Notes: generated by a model from the sequence alone, not told the origin. 64,000 bases of DNA from Paenibacillus montaniterrae (GCF_018403185.1 NZ_BOSE01000007.1:62001-126000); one strand, 5' to 3'; positions 35,906 to 45,043 are shown, counted from the stretch's first letter. Translations and numbers: made by a program.

Positions 35906-35956
35906 AAGCAGCAAAGAGAAAGGGCCTGCGATGGCCCCAGTCTTTGCTGCTTTTTT
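35906..35956. terminator. Terminator between opuAC and siderophore ATPase gene
   Basis: GCAGCAAAGA pairs with TCTTTGCTGC and GGGCC with GGCCC; T6 follows on the plus strand and TTT on the minus strand. Serves both convergent operons. Confidence 0.92.
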
Positions 35957-35968
35957 CTATGTTATTAC

Positions 35969-36841
35969 TTACACAAGCACTTCCTCTTTTACTTCAACCT
36001 GCTCGGCGGCTATCGCTTCGTCTGCTTTAGCTGTCGGCTTGGCAGGCTTTCTTTCCTTGCCCGCAAGCTCATACGGCAAGCAGAGCGGCACTCCCGTCCG
36101 CGGATCAGGGATGATGTCTGCTTCGATTCCGAATACTTCGCGCAGCACCTCGCTTGTCATGACCTCAGCAGGAGAGCCTTCGCACACGACACGACCTGTT
36201 TTAATCGCTACCATATGCTGAGCAAAGCGAGTAGCATGATTCAAATCATGCACGACCATTACAATCGTCCGCTTCTCTTCCTCATTCAAATGCTCAAGCA
36301 GCTTCAGCACCTCAAGCTGATGCGCCATATCCAGATACGTCGTCGGCTCATCAAGAAACAGCATATCGGTCCCTTGGGCCAGCGCCATCGCGATCCATGC
36401 CCGCTGCCGCTGCCCGCCAGATAGCTGGTCGACAGGACGATCATAAAAATCGATCATGCCTGTTACTTGAAGCGCCCATTCAATATATTTTTTATCTTCC
36501 TTAGTCAAGCTGCCAAAGCCCTTCTGATGCGGAAAGCGCCCGTACGATATTAGCTCGAACACCGTCAGGCCGTCTGGCGCAACAGGATTTTGCGGCAGGA
36601 TAGCCAGCTCCTTGGCTATGTCCTTCGTCGACTGGCTATGAATCGACTTGCCATCCAAAAACACTGTTCCGTTGCGCGGCTTCATAATTCTCGCCATCGT
36701 TTTCAGAATAGTAGACTTGCCAGAACCGTTGGCGCCAACAAGCGCCGTAATTTTCCCTTGCGGTATGGACAGGTTCAAATCCTCCACGATCAAGCGGTCG
36801 ACGTACCCAATACTTAAACCTTCTGTATATAATCGGCTCAT
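35969..36841 (-). CDS. Ferric-siderophore ABC transporter ATPase (FecE/FhuC-like)
   Basis: 290 residues. Walker A GANGSGKST, signature LSGGQRQRAWIAMALAQ, Walker B MLFLDEPTTYLD, and the FecE-type MAHQLEVLKLLEHLN. The C-terminal 25 residues are Ala/Lys/Glu-rich and probably disordered. Last gene of the operon permease-permease-reductase-ATPase behind the Fur box at 40110. Start ATG after GGAGGGGAAATGG. Confidence 0.94.
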   Translation of the reverse strand: MSRLYTEGLSIGYVDRLIVEDLNLSIPQGKITALVGANGSGKSTILKTMARIMKPRNGTVFLDGKSIHSQSTKDIAKELAILPQNPVAPDGLTVFELISYGRFPHQKGFGSLTKEDKKYIEWALQVTGMIDFYDRPVDQLSGGQRQRAWIAMALAQGTDMLFLDEPTTYLDMAHQLEVLKLLEHLNEEEKRTIVMVVHDLNHATRFAQHMVAIKTGRVVCEGSPAEVMTSEVLREVFGIEADIIPDPRTGVPLCLPYELAGKERKPAKPTAKADEAIAAEQVEVKEEVLV

Positions 36842-36864
36842 CCATTTCCCCTCCTCATGTTTGA

Positions 36865-37914
36865 TTATGAGTTCAAAATCATTTGATGAATCAGCTCTTT
36901 GTTTTTCTCTTTAAACAGCTCATTATGGGAGGAAACCATTCCCCATGCATGCGCATCCGGCGAAATATACTGCTTCGCTTTGTTTACCGCGTTTGCCGCA
37001 TCCTGGAAGGCGCCAGCAATCAAATGCAGCTTGCCTTCATGGTGCAAAATATCGCCTGCAGCATATAGCCCTTCGACCGAGCTTTCGCTCATTGGCGTTC
37101 CTTTTACATAGAAATCATCCTTGAGCTCAATATTGAGCGGGCTGTTTTTCAGCAAATCGCTATCTCGTTCAAAGCCATGATTAATGATAACTTCATCGAC
37201 CTCAAGCTCACGGGTCGTATGATCATCAATGCTTTTCAGCACGACCTTTTCAATCGTTTCATGATTGTCAGCCGCCACCAGCTTCTCAATTGTCGTATTC
37301 AGCAGGCATTCCACCGAGCTGTTCATCAGTCTGGACACTTCAGCTTCATGCCCCTTTAGCATATCCTTGCGGTAGGTCAAATATATCTTTTTCGCAATCG
37401 GCTCCAGCTCATTCGCCCAATCAATTGCGGCATTGCCGCCGCCCGATATAAGCACGGTTTTTCCTTTAAAGCGCGCCAGCGATTTTACGGTATAATGCAA
37501 ATTGGAAACCTCGAATTTTTCCGCTCCTTCAAGCTGCAGCTTGGTCGGCTTCAGTATGCCTCCGCCTACAGCAAGAATGACCGTTTTCGAGTAATGCTGC
37601 TGGCCTGATGCTGTATCTATAACAAAAATGCCGTCTGCATTTTTTTGAATAGAGGTTACCTTCTCGCCCAGCACAACTTCCGGCTTAAAGGTTAAGCCCT
37701 GCTGCACAAGCTGCTCAATCAGCTTTTCGGCAGGCATTGGCGTAAGACCGCCTACATCCCAAATCATTTTTTCAGGGTAAACGTGAACCTTGCCGCCAAG
37801 GAATGGCTGAAACTCAATAATTTTTGTTTTCATTTCTCGCAAGCCACTATAAAACGCGGAATACAAGCCAGCTGGGCCGCCGCCAATGATCGTCACTTCA
37901 AATATTTCACTCAT
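36865..37914 (-). CDS. Ferredoxin/flavodoxin-NADP reductase type 2 (YumC/IruO-like)
   Basis: 349 residues, thioredoxin-reductase-like FAD/NADPH protein without the CxxC redox pair. FAD motif TIIGGGPAGLYSAFYSG, NADPH motif VLISGGGNAAIDWANEL and the FAD end motif GLYAAGDILHHEGKLHLIAG are present. Homologous to Bacillus YumC (FNR2) and to Staphylococcus IruO, which reduces ferric siderophores. Its position between siderophore permease and ATPase genes supports a role in iron release from the imported siderophore. Start ATG after AGAGGTGTTGAGCG. Confidence 0.93.
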   Translation of the reverse strand: MSEIFEVTIIGGGPAGLYSAFYSGLREMKTKIIEFQPFLGGKVHVYPEKMIWDVGGLTPMPAEKLIEQLVQQGLTFKPEVVLGEKVTSIQKNADGIFVIDTASGQQHYSKTVILAVGGGILKPTKLQLEGAEKFEVSNLHYTVKSLARFKGKTVLISGGGNAAIDWANELEPIAKKIYLTYRKDMLKGHEAEVSRLMNSSVECLLNTTIEKLVAADNHETIEKVVLKSIDDHTTRELEVDEVIINHGFERDSDLLKNSPLNIELKDDFYVKGTPMSESSVEGLYAAGDILHHEGKLHLIAGAFQDAANAVNKAKQYISPDAHAWGMVSSHNELFKEKNKELIHQMILNS

Positions 37915-37963
37915 CGCTCAACACCTCTGTTTTCATTTATTAAAAGCAGTTCATGTACTTGAA

Positions 37964-38995
37964 TTAGGCTCGGGAACGAGCTAATAAATATAAGAAGTAC
38001 GGCGCGCCAATAACGGCTACGACAATGCCGACAGGAATTTCTGACGGCTGTAAAATGGTACGACCAATCGTATCGCCGGCAATCACGAGCAAGCTGCCCA
38101 GCAAAGCGGAAGTCGGAAGCATCAACTCATGTCTCGGTCCGACCAACCTTCTTGCCAAATGCGGGGCAATTAGTCCAACAAAACCGATGCCACCGCTCAC
38201 TGATACGGATGATCCAGCCAAGCCTACAGCAGCGGCTAGCAGCCAAATCTGCTCCTTCTTGATTGGCGTGCCGAGCCCGATTGAGGTCTGCTCGCCAAGA
38301 TTAAGCACATTCAGCACGCGCGCCTTGTAAAATACAAGCGGCAGCAAGATGACGATCCACGGCAGCAAGGCAACAACAAATTTCCAATTCGTTCCCCAAA
38401 TGCTGCCCGCCATCCACGTTGCGACAAACTGATATTTCTCAGGATCAAGCCGCAGCGTCAGCACAATCATTGCTGCGCTTATGCCCGCCGCAACACCGAT
38501 ACCTGACAGCACAAGCCGCGTAGGCGAGATGCCCTCATTCTTTTTATAGGACAGCATAAAGATGAGCAGCGCAGCAAAGCCTGCGCCAAACAAAGCCATG
38601 ATCGGCAATAAAAATATTGGAGCATTTGACGTTACCGGATAAAAGGATACGAACAGCATCACCATCAGACCCGCTCCGGCGTTAATGCCGAGAATGCCGG
38701 GATCAGCCAATGCGTTGCGTGAAATGCCTTGTAAAATCGCTCCTGAAACCGCTAAGCCCGAACCGATCAATATCGAAATGACGATTCGCGGCAAGCGAAA
38801 CTCAAATAGAATAAGCGGCTGATTATCTACGCCCATGCCAAACAACGTTTTGAATACATCCAGCGGCGAAAGGCGAATATGACCCGTATTCATACTAATA
38901 ATAAAGCTGAGAATGACAAGCCCGCCTATAATCAGCATAATCGTATAGGCGCGTTTTCGCTTGCGCCGATCTGCAGCAAAAATGGAAGATTCCAC
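37964..38995 (-). CDS. FecCD-family siderophore permease (subunit 2)
   Basis: 343 residues, about ten membrane segments. Conserved FecCD features: RLPRIVISILIGSGLAVSGA, GISRNALADPGILGINAGAG, GGIGFVGLIAPHLARRLVGP. Starts with GTG immediately after the TAA of the first permease, with GGAGGGGG upstream, so translation is coupled. Pairs with the other permease as heterodimer. Confidence 0.95.
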   Translation of the reverse strand: MESSIFAADRRKRKRAYTIMLIIGGLVILSFIISMNTGHIRLSPLDVFKTLFGMGVDNQPLILFEFRLPRIVISILIGSGLAVSGAILQGISRNALADPGILGINAGAGLMVMLFVSFYPVTSNAPIFLLPIMALFGAGFAALLIFMLSYKKNEGISPTRLVLSGIGVAAGISAAMIVLTLRLDPEKYQFVATWMAGSIWGTNWKFVVALLPWIVILLPLVFYKARVLNVLNLGEQTSIGLGTPIKKEQIWLLAAAVGLAGSSVSVSGGIGFVGLIAPHLARRLVGPRHELMLPTSALLGSLLVIAGDTIGRTILQPSEIPVGIVVAVIGAPYFLYLLARSRA

Positions 38996-40039
38996 TTACA
39001 GCCCCCTCCTTTCCTTACGTGCCAAGTAAAGGAAGAACGGAACGCCTATAAGCGAAATAATCGCGCCAATCGGTGTTTCATAAGGCGGATTGATCATTCT
39101 CGCGCCCAAATCAGACAGCACGACCAGCAAGCTGCCCAGCACCGCCGAGCATGGAATAATTAAGCGATAATCTACGCCAACCAAATATCTCGTCAAATGC
39201 GGAATAATCAGTCCGACAAAGCTGACAGCTCCGACTACCGAAACCGCAGCTCCCGCCAAAATTAGTACGATAATCATGCCGACGAGTTTGATCAGCTTGG
39301 TACGCTGTCCAAGACCAACTGCAATTTCCTCGCCAAGGCTGAGCAGCGTAATGGAACGGGAAATGATTAGAGCACCGATCAAGGCCGCGGCGATCCAGGG
39401 AAACATAATCTCGAGATGCGACCATCTCGTGCCCGCCACGCCGCCAGCATACCAAAATGCCAAATCCTGTCCGATGCGGAAATGCAATGCAATACCTTCG
39501 CTAAGCGCAACGAGCAGTGCGCTCACTGCCGCGCCTGCAAGCACCAAACGAACTGGCGTCAAGCCGCCTCTGGCAAGCGAGCCGATCCCGAACACAAGCC
39601 CGGCGCCAAGTGCTGCTCCAAGAAAAGCAAATAAAATAAGCGACATATAAGGCAGACCAGGAAAGAATGCAAAGCATAACGCCAGCATAAAGCCCGCTCC
39701 TGCATTAAGACCTAGCAGGCCTGAGTCGGCCAGCGGGTTGCGAGTCATGCCCTGCATGATCGAGCCTGCAACAGCGAAGCAGGCGCCAACCATCGCGCCT
39801 CCCAGCACTCTTGGTAGCCGCAGCTCCTGAATAATTTGGTGATTGGTTAAATCCGGATTGAACTGAAAGACAGCTTCCCAAACCGTCGTAAACGCAATAT
39901 CCGCCGCACCAAAGGAAACTGAGACGGCAATTCCAAGCAATAATGCAATAACTCCGCCAAACAAGATAAAGCTTGCTACCAATGGCCGAGTACGAATATT
40001 TTCAGTCTGTTGGATCTCAGAAGGATGAATGGATGACAT
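38996..40039 (-). CDS. FecCD-family siderophore permease (subunit 1)
   Basis: 347 residues from ATG at 40039 (GAGGAG 8 nt upstream). About ten membrane segments; motifs RLPRVLGGAMVGACFAVAGS, GMTRNPLADSGLLGLNAGAG and AVSFVGLIIPHLTRYLVG. First gene of the uptake operon, 70 bp downstream of a Fur box. Confidence 0.95.
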   Translation of the reverse strand: MSSIHPSEIQQTENIRTRPLVASFILFGGVIALLLGIAVSVSFGAADIAFTTVWEAVFQFNPDLTNHQIIQELRLPRVLGGAMVGACFAVAGSIMQGMTRNPLADSGLLGLNAGAGFMLALCFAFFPGLPYMSLILFAFLGAALGAGLVFGIGSLARGGLTPVRLVLAGAAVSALLVALSEGIALHFRIGQDLAFWYAGGVAGTRWSHLEIMFPWIAAALIGALIISRSITLLSLGEEIAVGLGQRTKLIKLVGMIIVLILAGAAVSVVGAVSFVGLIIPHLTRYLVGVDYRLIIPCSAVLGSLLVVLSDLGARMINPPYETPIGAIISLIGVPFFLYLARKERRGL

Positions 40040-40109
40040 CGATGTACTCCTCACTCTAACTCAATAATATGTAAGTAGTAATGATTATTAGTATCAATTT
40101 TATTTCACA

Positions 40110-40128
40110 GATAATGATTCTCATTGTC
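40110..40128. promoter_or_regulatory. Fur box upstream of siderophore permease operon
   Basis: GATAATGATTCTCATTGTC matches the 19-bp Fur consensus at 16 of 19 positions. Predicts repression when iron is plentiful. Confidence 0.88.
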
Positions 40129-40181
40129 AAAATCATAAAATATTGTTGCTGCTTTGTCAATTTATTTTATCCTTTAAAAGC

Positions 40182-40234
40182 AGAAAAAGCGTAAAATGTG
40201 AATAATCGTTCAACATTTTCCATACGCTTTTTCT
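40182..40234 (-). terminator. Terminator after VOC gene
   Basis: AGAAAAAGCGT and ACGCTTTTTCT with ATTTT-type inner pairs enclose a loop of about 15 bases; T-rich on the minus strand. Located between the VOC stop and the Fur box of the next operon. Confidence 0.8.
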
Positions 40235-40256
40235 CCTTATGCTTCTCAATATTCGG

Positions 40257-40688
40257 TTATTGCCACTTTAGCTCATCCTGCATATCCCACATCGACCATG
40301 CCGCCTCAAGCAGATGTCCTTGATTGTCTCTAAAGTAAAAATATTTCGCTTCTCCTTCTCCCAGTACATGAAGCTCATCGACCTCAACCTGCTGCTGTTT
40401 CAAAAAAGCATGTGCAGCTTCGATATCCTGACAATTGATTGCCATAATCGGAAATGGACTGCCGTTGCGCATTATTTCCATTCGATTGTGGTCAGTTGTT
40501 TCAATTAATAGTGCAGCGATCGAATGCTTGTGCGGATGATGCAGCACCGCTAAAAAAGAGCCGCGATCCTTGAATCTGTTCATCAGCTTGAAATTGAGCT
40601 TTTCCGTATACCAGGCAATTGAGGCATCAAGATCATTTGTCGGAATATAAACGTAGCCAATTTGCGTAAAGTTCAGTTTGTCGCTCAT
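40257..40688 (-). CDS. VOC-family (glyoxalase-like) protein
   Basis: 143 residues from ATG at 40688 (AAGGAG 7 nt upstream; the longer frame to 40766 would need a non-consensus leader). Single vicinal-oxygen-chelate domain: FTQIGYVYIPTNDLDASIAW, YTEKLNFKL, and end FYFRDNQGHLLEAAW with the metal-ligand Glu. Substrate unknown. Lies between the btr-like regulator and the permease operon, with its own terminator. Confidence 0.88.
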   Translation of the reverse strand: MSDKLNFTQIGYVYIPTNDLDASIAWYTEKLNFKLMNRFKDRGSFLAVLHHPHKHSIAALLIETTDHNRMEIMRNGSPFPIMAINCQDIEAAHAFLKQQQVEVDELHVLGEGEAKYFYFRDNQGHLLEAAWSMWDMQDELKWQ

Positions 40689-40807
40689 CCTTCCACTCCT
40701 TAACCTGTATTGTGCCAAAGATACATGCATGCCTTGCCGTATCTTAGCCTCCTCAAATTTCGGCATTTTTCCGATAATTCCTGCTAGAGCGTGAATGCAA
40801 ACACGCC

Positions 40808-42565
40808 CTAAGCGAGCAAGGAACTGGCAATTTGCTCGACCACTCGATTAATGCCCATTGGACCGTAGGAGCCAATCCAGGTTGCAGCATCGACTGTGTA
40901 GACATGCTCTTCCTTTACTGCCTCCAGCGAGTTCCAGGCGTCTGTTTGCTGCATTTCGATCACCGTCTGTCTGGAGTAATCATTGCTGAGCAGGAAATAG
41001 TAATTGGCGTCTACCTTGGGCAAAGCATCGAGCGAAATATGATAGGCGGTATCAGCAGCATTTGCTACGAATTGCGGAGCCGGCAAGCGTAAATCTTCAT
41101 ATAAAACAGCTCCTGTGCGATGTGCTGCGGTATGCACGCGAATAACCGCTTCACGCGGACGAATTAACGCTACACGCTGCCCATGCAGACGCGCAGCGAG
41201 CTTGCTCGACAGCAGTGCGGTTTTCTTCTCATACGATTGCAAAATATGTGTCGCTTGCTTTTCCTTGCCAACCAGCATGCCAAACGTAATCAGCATATTG
41301 CGCCAATCCTCGTTGCGCTTGAACATCGCCGTCGGAGCGATAGCGGCCAGGCTAGCATATATCGGTTCATGGACCTCGGTGCAAATAATAAGATCGGGCT
41401 TAAGCGAGCTTACCGCTTCTATATTCGGCTGCTCGTATGTGCCAAGCACGACCGTTTGCGTCAGCCTGCGCTGCAAGTAGTCAGGAAAATAAGCGATTGT
41501 CCCGGCAGCTTGCACGCTTCCTGCAGGCGGCTTATTCAGCGTAGTAAGCTGATCTGCATATTGCAGGTCCAGAACGGCTATCCGTCGCGGTCTTTGTTTA
41601 AAGAGCAGTTCGCCCTTCATATGCTTGAGCATAACGCCTGTCTCGCTCTGAACACAATAAACGATGGGCGAATAAGCGAGGAGCTGATGCTCCTCCTTAG
41701 TATTGTGGCTATCAGGATGGAGTTGTTGATTTTGACGAAATTGCAAGGGAGAGATGCCGACATACTTTCTAAATGCACGGCTGAAGTAATACACATCCTG
41801 GTAGCCCACCTGTTGCGCAATATCACCAATCGAAGCCGAGGTAGTTTGCAGCAGCCGCTGCGCTTTTTCCATTCTCACTTGAATCAAATATTCCATCGGC
41901 CCTTTCTGCAGACGCTCTCGAAATAAGCGCTGCAGCTGTCGCGGGCTGCAGGAAGCAAGCTCAGCCAGCTGCTGCAGCTCAATCCGCTTATGCGCATGCG
42001 CTTCAATATAAGCCTGGACAATGTCTGCACCATCAAGTGCAGCAGACAGACTGCCTGCAAGCTGCTGACTTTGCTCCATCAGCTCATACAGCAGGGCATG
42101 CAGCAGCGCCTTGACATGGAACTGATTGAGCAGTGAGTCGGAGCTCCATTTGTCATGCATCAGCTGAAGCATATGATGCAACGCGAAAGGCTCTGCAGGA
42201 GCAAAGCCGAATGAGGACCGATCCATGCTCGGCGTCACGCTTGCACTGGAGCGGCTGGCAGGCTCCAATTGCACGACACGCGGCAGCACAGCGGTATAGG
42301 CAATGCTGTAGCATTGGACAGCGCCTTTGCTTGCAGTCAAACGCAGCGTACTCCCCTTGTCAGCATGGCAAATAAAAAAGCCGGCAAATTTGAAGGAAGT
42401 CCGATCGATTTGCAGCAAGCCTTGCCCGCTGCTCACAAATAAAATTATGCTGCTTTTTAACAGCAACTGCTGCACGCCATCCTTTGCAAGCACATCTAGC
42501 CGCTGCACATCCAGTACATTAATTGCCGCTTCATTCCAAAGCGGCAATTGTTCCAGTAGCCTCAT
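40808..42565 (-). CDS. AraC-family activator fused to a siderophore-binding domain (Btr-like)
   Basis: 585 residues from ATG at 42565 (GGAG 9 nt upstream). Residues about 1-150 are cupin-like, 185-285 carry the AraC helix-turn-helix pair (LQQLAELASCSPRQLQRLFR; IGDIAQQVGYQDVYYFSRAF) and about 320-585 are a periplasmic-binding-protein fold (RRIAVLDLQYADQLTTLN, LKPDLIICTEVHEP). The binding domain resembles the lipoprotein at 43983-44999 (LLGTYEQPNIEAV/LLGTRDEPNLEAV; RVHTAAHRTGAVLYEDL/RVHTPQHRTGAILYEDL). This architecture is that of Bacillus subtilis Btr, which senses imported siderophore and activates uptake. Preceded by a Fur box. Confidence 0.93.
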   Translation of the reverse strand: MRLLEQLPLWNEAAINVLDVQRLDVLAKDGVQQLLLKSSIILFVSSGQGLLQIDRTSFKFAGFFICHADKGSTLRLTASKGAVQCYSIAYTAVLPRVVQLEPASRSSASVTPSMDRSSFGFAPAEPFALHHMLQLMHDKWSSDSLLNQFHVKALLHALLYELMEQSQQLAGSLSAALDGADIVQAYIEAHAHKRIELQQLAELASCSPRQLQRLFRERLQKGPMEYLIQVRMEKAQRLLQTTSASIGDIAQQVGYQDVYYFSRAFRKYVGISPLQFRQNQQLHPDSHNTKEEHQLLAYSPIVYCVQSETGVMLKHMKGELLFKQRPRRIAVLDLQYADQLTTLNKPPAGSVQAAGTIAYFPDYLQRRLTQTVVLGTYEQPNIEAVSSLKPDLIICTEVHEPIYASLAAIAPTAMFKRNEDWRNMLITFGMLVGKEKQATHILQSYEKKTALLSSKLAARLHGQRVALIRPREAVIRVHTAAHRTGAVLYEDLRLPAPQFVANAADTAYHISLDALPKVDANYYFLLSNDYSRQTVIEMQQTDAWNSLEAVKEEHVYTVDAATWIGSYGPMGINRVVEQIASSLLA

Positions 42566-42630
42566 TCGCCCCATCTCCAATACTAAAACAGCACTTTATT
42601 CCGAAAATATAATCTTGCTTTATTTTATTT

Positions 42631-42649
42631 GATAATCATTCTCATTGTC
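42631..42649. promoter_or_regulatory. Fur box upstream of Btr-like regulator
   Basis: GATAATCATTCTCATTGTC matches the Fur consensus at 15 of 19 positions, about 65 bp before the gene start. Confidence 0.85.
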
Positions 42650-42674
42650 AACGAAATAAGTGCACAAGGCTAAG

Positions 42675-43212
42675 GTTCAAAAACGGGGCTTTCAGGACCA
42701 AGAAGATGGCACGATACTAGAAAGCGAGGAGCGCAGCGTAGATAGACCTACGTGAGCACCGGAGCTTTCGGTAGCGTGACATATTCGACGTCGAGTCAAC
42801 TACAACGCACCTCATCGTCATCAAAGTCCCGTTTTTGAACTTCCGCTTTTCAATAAAGGTTCAAAAACGGGACTTTCAGGACCAAGAAGCTTGGACGCTA
42901 GTAGAAAACGAGGAGCGCAGCGTAGGCAAAAGCTACGTGAGCACCGCAGTTTTCGCTAGCGTTCAAGATTCGCCGCCGACTAAGCTACAACGCACCTCAT
43001 CGTCATCAAAGTCCCGTTTTTGAACTTCCGCTTTCAATAAAGGTTCAAAAAGCTCGGCTTTCAGGACCAAGAAGATGGCACGATACTAGAAAGCGAGGAG
43101 CGCAGCGTAGAGCAAAAGCTACGTGAGCACCGGAGCTTTCGGTAGCGTGACATATTCGCCGTCGAATCCACTACAATGAAACAGCATCGTCATCAAAGTC
43201 GAGCTTTTTGAC
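42675..43212 (+). repeat. LSR array 4 (three copies)
   Basis: Copies at 42675-42840, 42859-43025 and 43043-43212. Arms of copy 1 are GTTCAAAAACGGGGCTTT with AAAGTCCCGTTTTTGAAC; arms of copy 3 are GTTCAAAAAGCTCGGCTTT with AAAGTCGAGCTTTTTGAC: different sequence, same pairing. Inner stems GAAAGC/GCTTTC and GAAAAC/GTTTTC. Linkers share TTCCGCTTTTCAATAAAG. The last arm overlaps the 3' end of the FhuF-like gene by 20 bp. Confidence 0.92.
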
Positions 43213-43981
43213 TTCCGCTTTTGGGGCATTTTTTGCAATATTCTGGGGCCATCTGATAATACAAACAACAAGTAAGCCTTTGGCTCCTGGGCACAACAGT
43301 GTCTGGCTCCGCTTGCTCGACAAACCTGGTCAGCGGATTTTTTCTCATTGCAAAAAGCTGCGCCGGAGCATGAACGGCAAGGAAGGAAAAGTCATCCTTT
43401 TTTCGCTGACGCAGCTGAGGAGGATCCTGATCATCCTCAGCATAAAGCGGAGCAATCCGCACCATTACATTTTCCCATAAAATCGCCGTCGACACGGAGC
43501 CAGCAGTAGCGACGCTTTGCAGCAGCGGTGCAATGTGCTCAGCAAACAGCTGGCCTACATACTGCTCGCGCCATTGCTCTCTGCTGCCCCCACTCGCTGC
43601 AGGTGCAGTCAGCTCCACAGAAGCAAGCCGCAGGTCGGGAAAGCGCGAACGCGAGCGATTTTCTGCTTCTGCTATCGTTACGAGCTGACAGCCTGTAAGG
43701 CTCGGCACAATCCCTTTGTCATAATAGGTCATCGCATAAAGGGCAGGTGCAGCAAGCAGGAACGCATAGCGCTTGATCAGCATTGACGCTGCAATGCTGA
43801 TGCTCGCGGCGCCAATATATTGAGCAAACCAGCTTAAATACGCGTCGCACTGCTCGCGCTGCAGCAGCTCGCTAACAGCTATCGACTTAAGCGGCTGAGC
43901 GAGCCTCTCATCATGTTCCCAGCCAATGCTATAATCGCTCATCAATTCGTTCCAGGCTGGCGAGGACAGAAATGGCTCCAT
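43193..43981 (-). CDS. FhuF-like ferric-siderophore reductase
   Basis: 262 residues from ATG at 43981 (GGAG 9 nt upstream). FhuF fold with SIAASMLIKRYAFLLAAPAL and the C-terminal 2Fe-2S cysteine motif CC-x9-C-x2-C (TCCLYYQMAPEYCKKC). Cytoplasmic; reduces Fe3+ in imported siderophores. Starts 1 bp after the stop of the siderophore-binding lipoprotein gene. The last residues QKARL and the TGA stop are encoded by the end of LSR copy 4c, so the original C-terminus was replaced or the element landed at the stop. Confidence 0.9.
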   Translation of the reverse strand: MEPFLSSPAWNELMSDYSIGWEHDERLAQPLKSIAVSELLQREQCDAYLSWFAQYIGAASISIAASMLIKRYAFLLAAPALYAMTYYDKGIVPSLTGCQLVTIAEAENRSRSRFPDLRLASVELTAPAASGGSREQWREQYVGQLFAEHIAPLLQSVATAGSVSTAILWENVMVRIAPLYAEDDQDPPQLRQRKKDDFSFLAVHAPAQLFAMRKNPLTRFVEQAEPDTVVPRSQRLTCCLYYQMAPEYCKKCPKSGSQKARL

Positions 43982-43982
43982 G

Positions 43983-44999
43983 CTACTGAGCTCCGAGCAA
44001 CGCTTCGGCTGCCTGATCAACGATCAAATTTATCGCAATCGGACCATAGTAGGCGATCCAAAGCGTAGTGTCTACTTCGTACACGCGATTATTTTTAACT
44101 GGCTCAAGCGAGGTCCATGTATTCGTTCCCAGCACTTCCTCAACCGCGCCGGCAAACATCGCATCGGACAGCAGGAAATAATGATCGGCCTCAATCTCAC
44201 TCAATACTTCTAAAGGAATTTCATAGGCGGTATCATCCACCTCGGTCGTTGCTGCAGGTGCATGCAAGCCCAAATCTTCATAGAGAATAGCACCGGTACG
44301 ATGCTGCGGCGTATGAACGCGAATGCCTTCATCACGTGGACGAATAAGCGCAACAGTTTGATCGCCAAGCTTGTCCGCCAGCTGCTGCTTCAGGCCAGCT
44401 ACCTTCTCATCATAGGCCTGCTCGACTGCTTTTGCTTCCTCCTGCTTATTGACAATTTTGCTGATCGTATCCAGCGTCACGCGCCAGTCCTCATAAAAAT
44501 CAAGCATAATAGTAGGTGCTATTTTGTCCAGGCTGTCATAAATTTCCGCCTGAAAATCTGTAGCAATAATCAAATCCGGGTCCAATGCCAGCACTGCCTC
44601 CAAATTAGGCTCATCGCGAGTGCCAAGCAGCTTTACATCTCCTATTTGATCCATTAAATACTCTGGAAAATCAGTATCCGAGCCTGCTGCTGTTACACTT
44701 CCTGCTGGCTGCTCGCCAAGCACAATCAGTTGATCAACAAATTTGGTATCGAGCACAGCAATAACCTCAGGCTTCTCCTCTAATGTATATTCACCCTTCA
44801 TATGCTGTATCGTTACAGGGTATGCTGCTTCGCTATTCGACTCAGCTCCTGTATTCGTATTGCCCGCAGGTTCTTCTGTATTCGTATTGCTTGACGCCAC
44901 CGGGTTGCCTTCTTCGCCAGAGCTGCACGCTCCTAATATCAACATAAAACTAAGCATTGCTGCTGCCAGCCAACTTGCATATTTGCCTTTCTTCACGCT
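43983..44999 (-). CDS. Ferric-siderophore-binding lipoprotein
   Basis: 338 residues from GTG at 44999 (AAGGGG 9 nt upstream; an ATG five codons earlier lacks a site). Signal peptide with lipobox LILGAC, Asn/Glu/Thr linker, then a FecB/FhuD-type fold: TIQHMKGEYTLEEKPEVIAV, LDTKFVDQLIVLGEQPAGSV and DLIIATDFQAEIYDSLDKIA. Shares many segments with the ligand domain of the Btr-like activator, so both should bind the same siderophore. First gene of a two-gene unit with the FhuF-like reductase and preceded by a Fur box. Confidence 0.93.
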   Translation of the reverse strand, partial: SVKKGKYASWLAAAMLSFMLILGACSSGEEGNPVASSNTNTEEPAGNTNTGAESNSEAAYPVTIQHMKGEYTLEEKPEVIAVLDTKFVDQLIVLGEQPAGSVTAAGSDTDFPEYLMDQIGDVKLLGTRDEPNLEAVLALDPDLIIATDFQAEIYDSLDKIAPTIMLDFYEDWRVTLDTISKIVNKQEEAKAVEQAYDEKVAGLKQQLADKLGDQTVALIRPRDEGIRVHTPQHRTGAILYEDLGLHAPAATTEVDDTAYEIPLEVLSEIEADHYFLLSDAMFAGAVEEVLGTNTWTSLEPVKNNRVYEVDTTLWIAYYGPIAINLIVDQAAEALLGAQ

Positions 45000-45024
45000 A
45001 ACTATCCCCTTCATATGTGTTTAT

Positions 45025-45043
45025 GATAATGATTTTCATTATT
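45025..45043. promoter_or_regulatory. Fur box upstream of siderophore-binding lipoprotein
   Basis: GATAATGATTTTCATTATT matches the Fur consensus at 16 of 19 positions, about 25 bp before the gene start. Confidence 0.88.
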
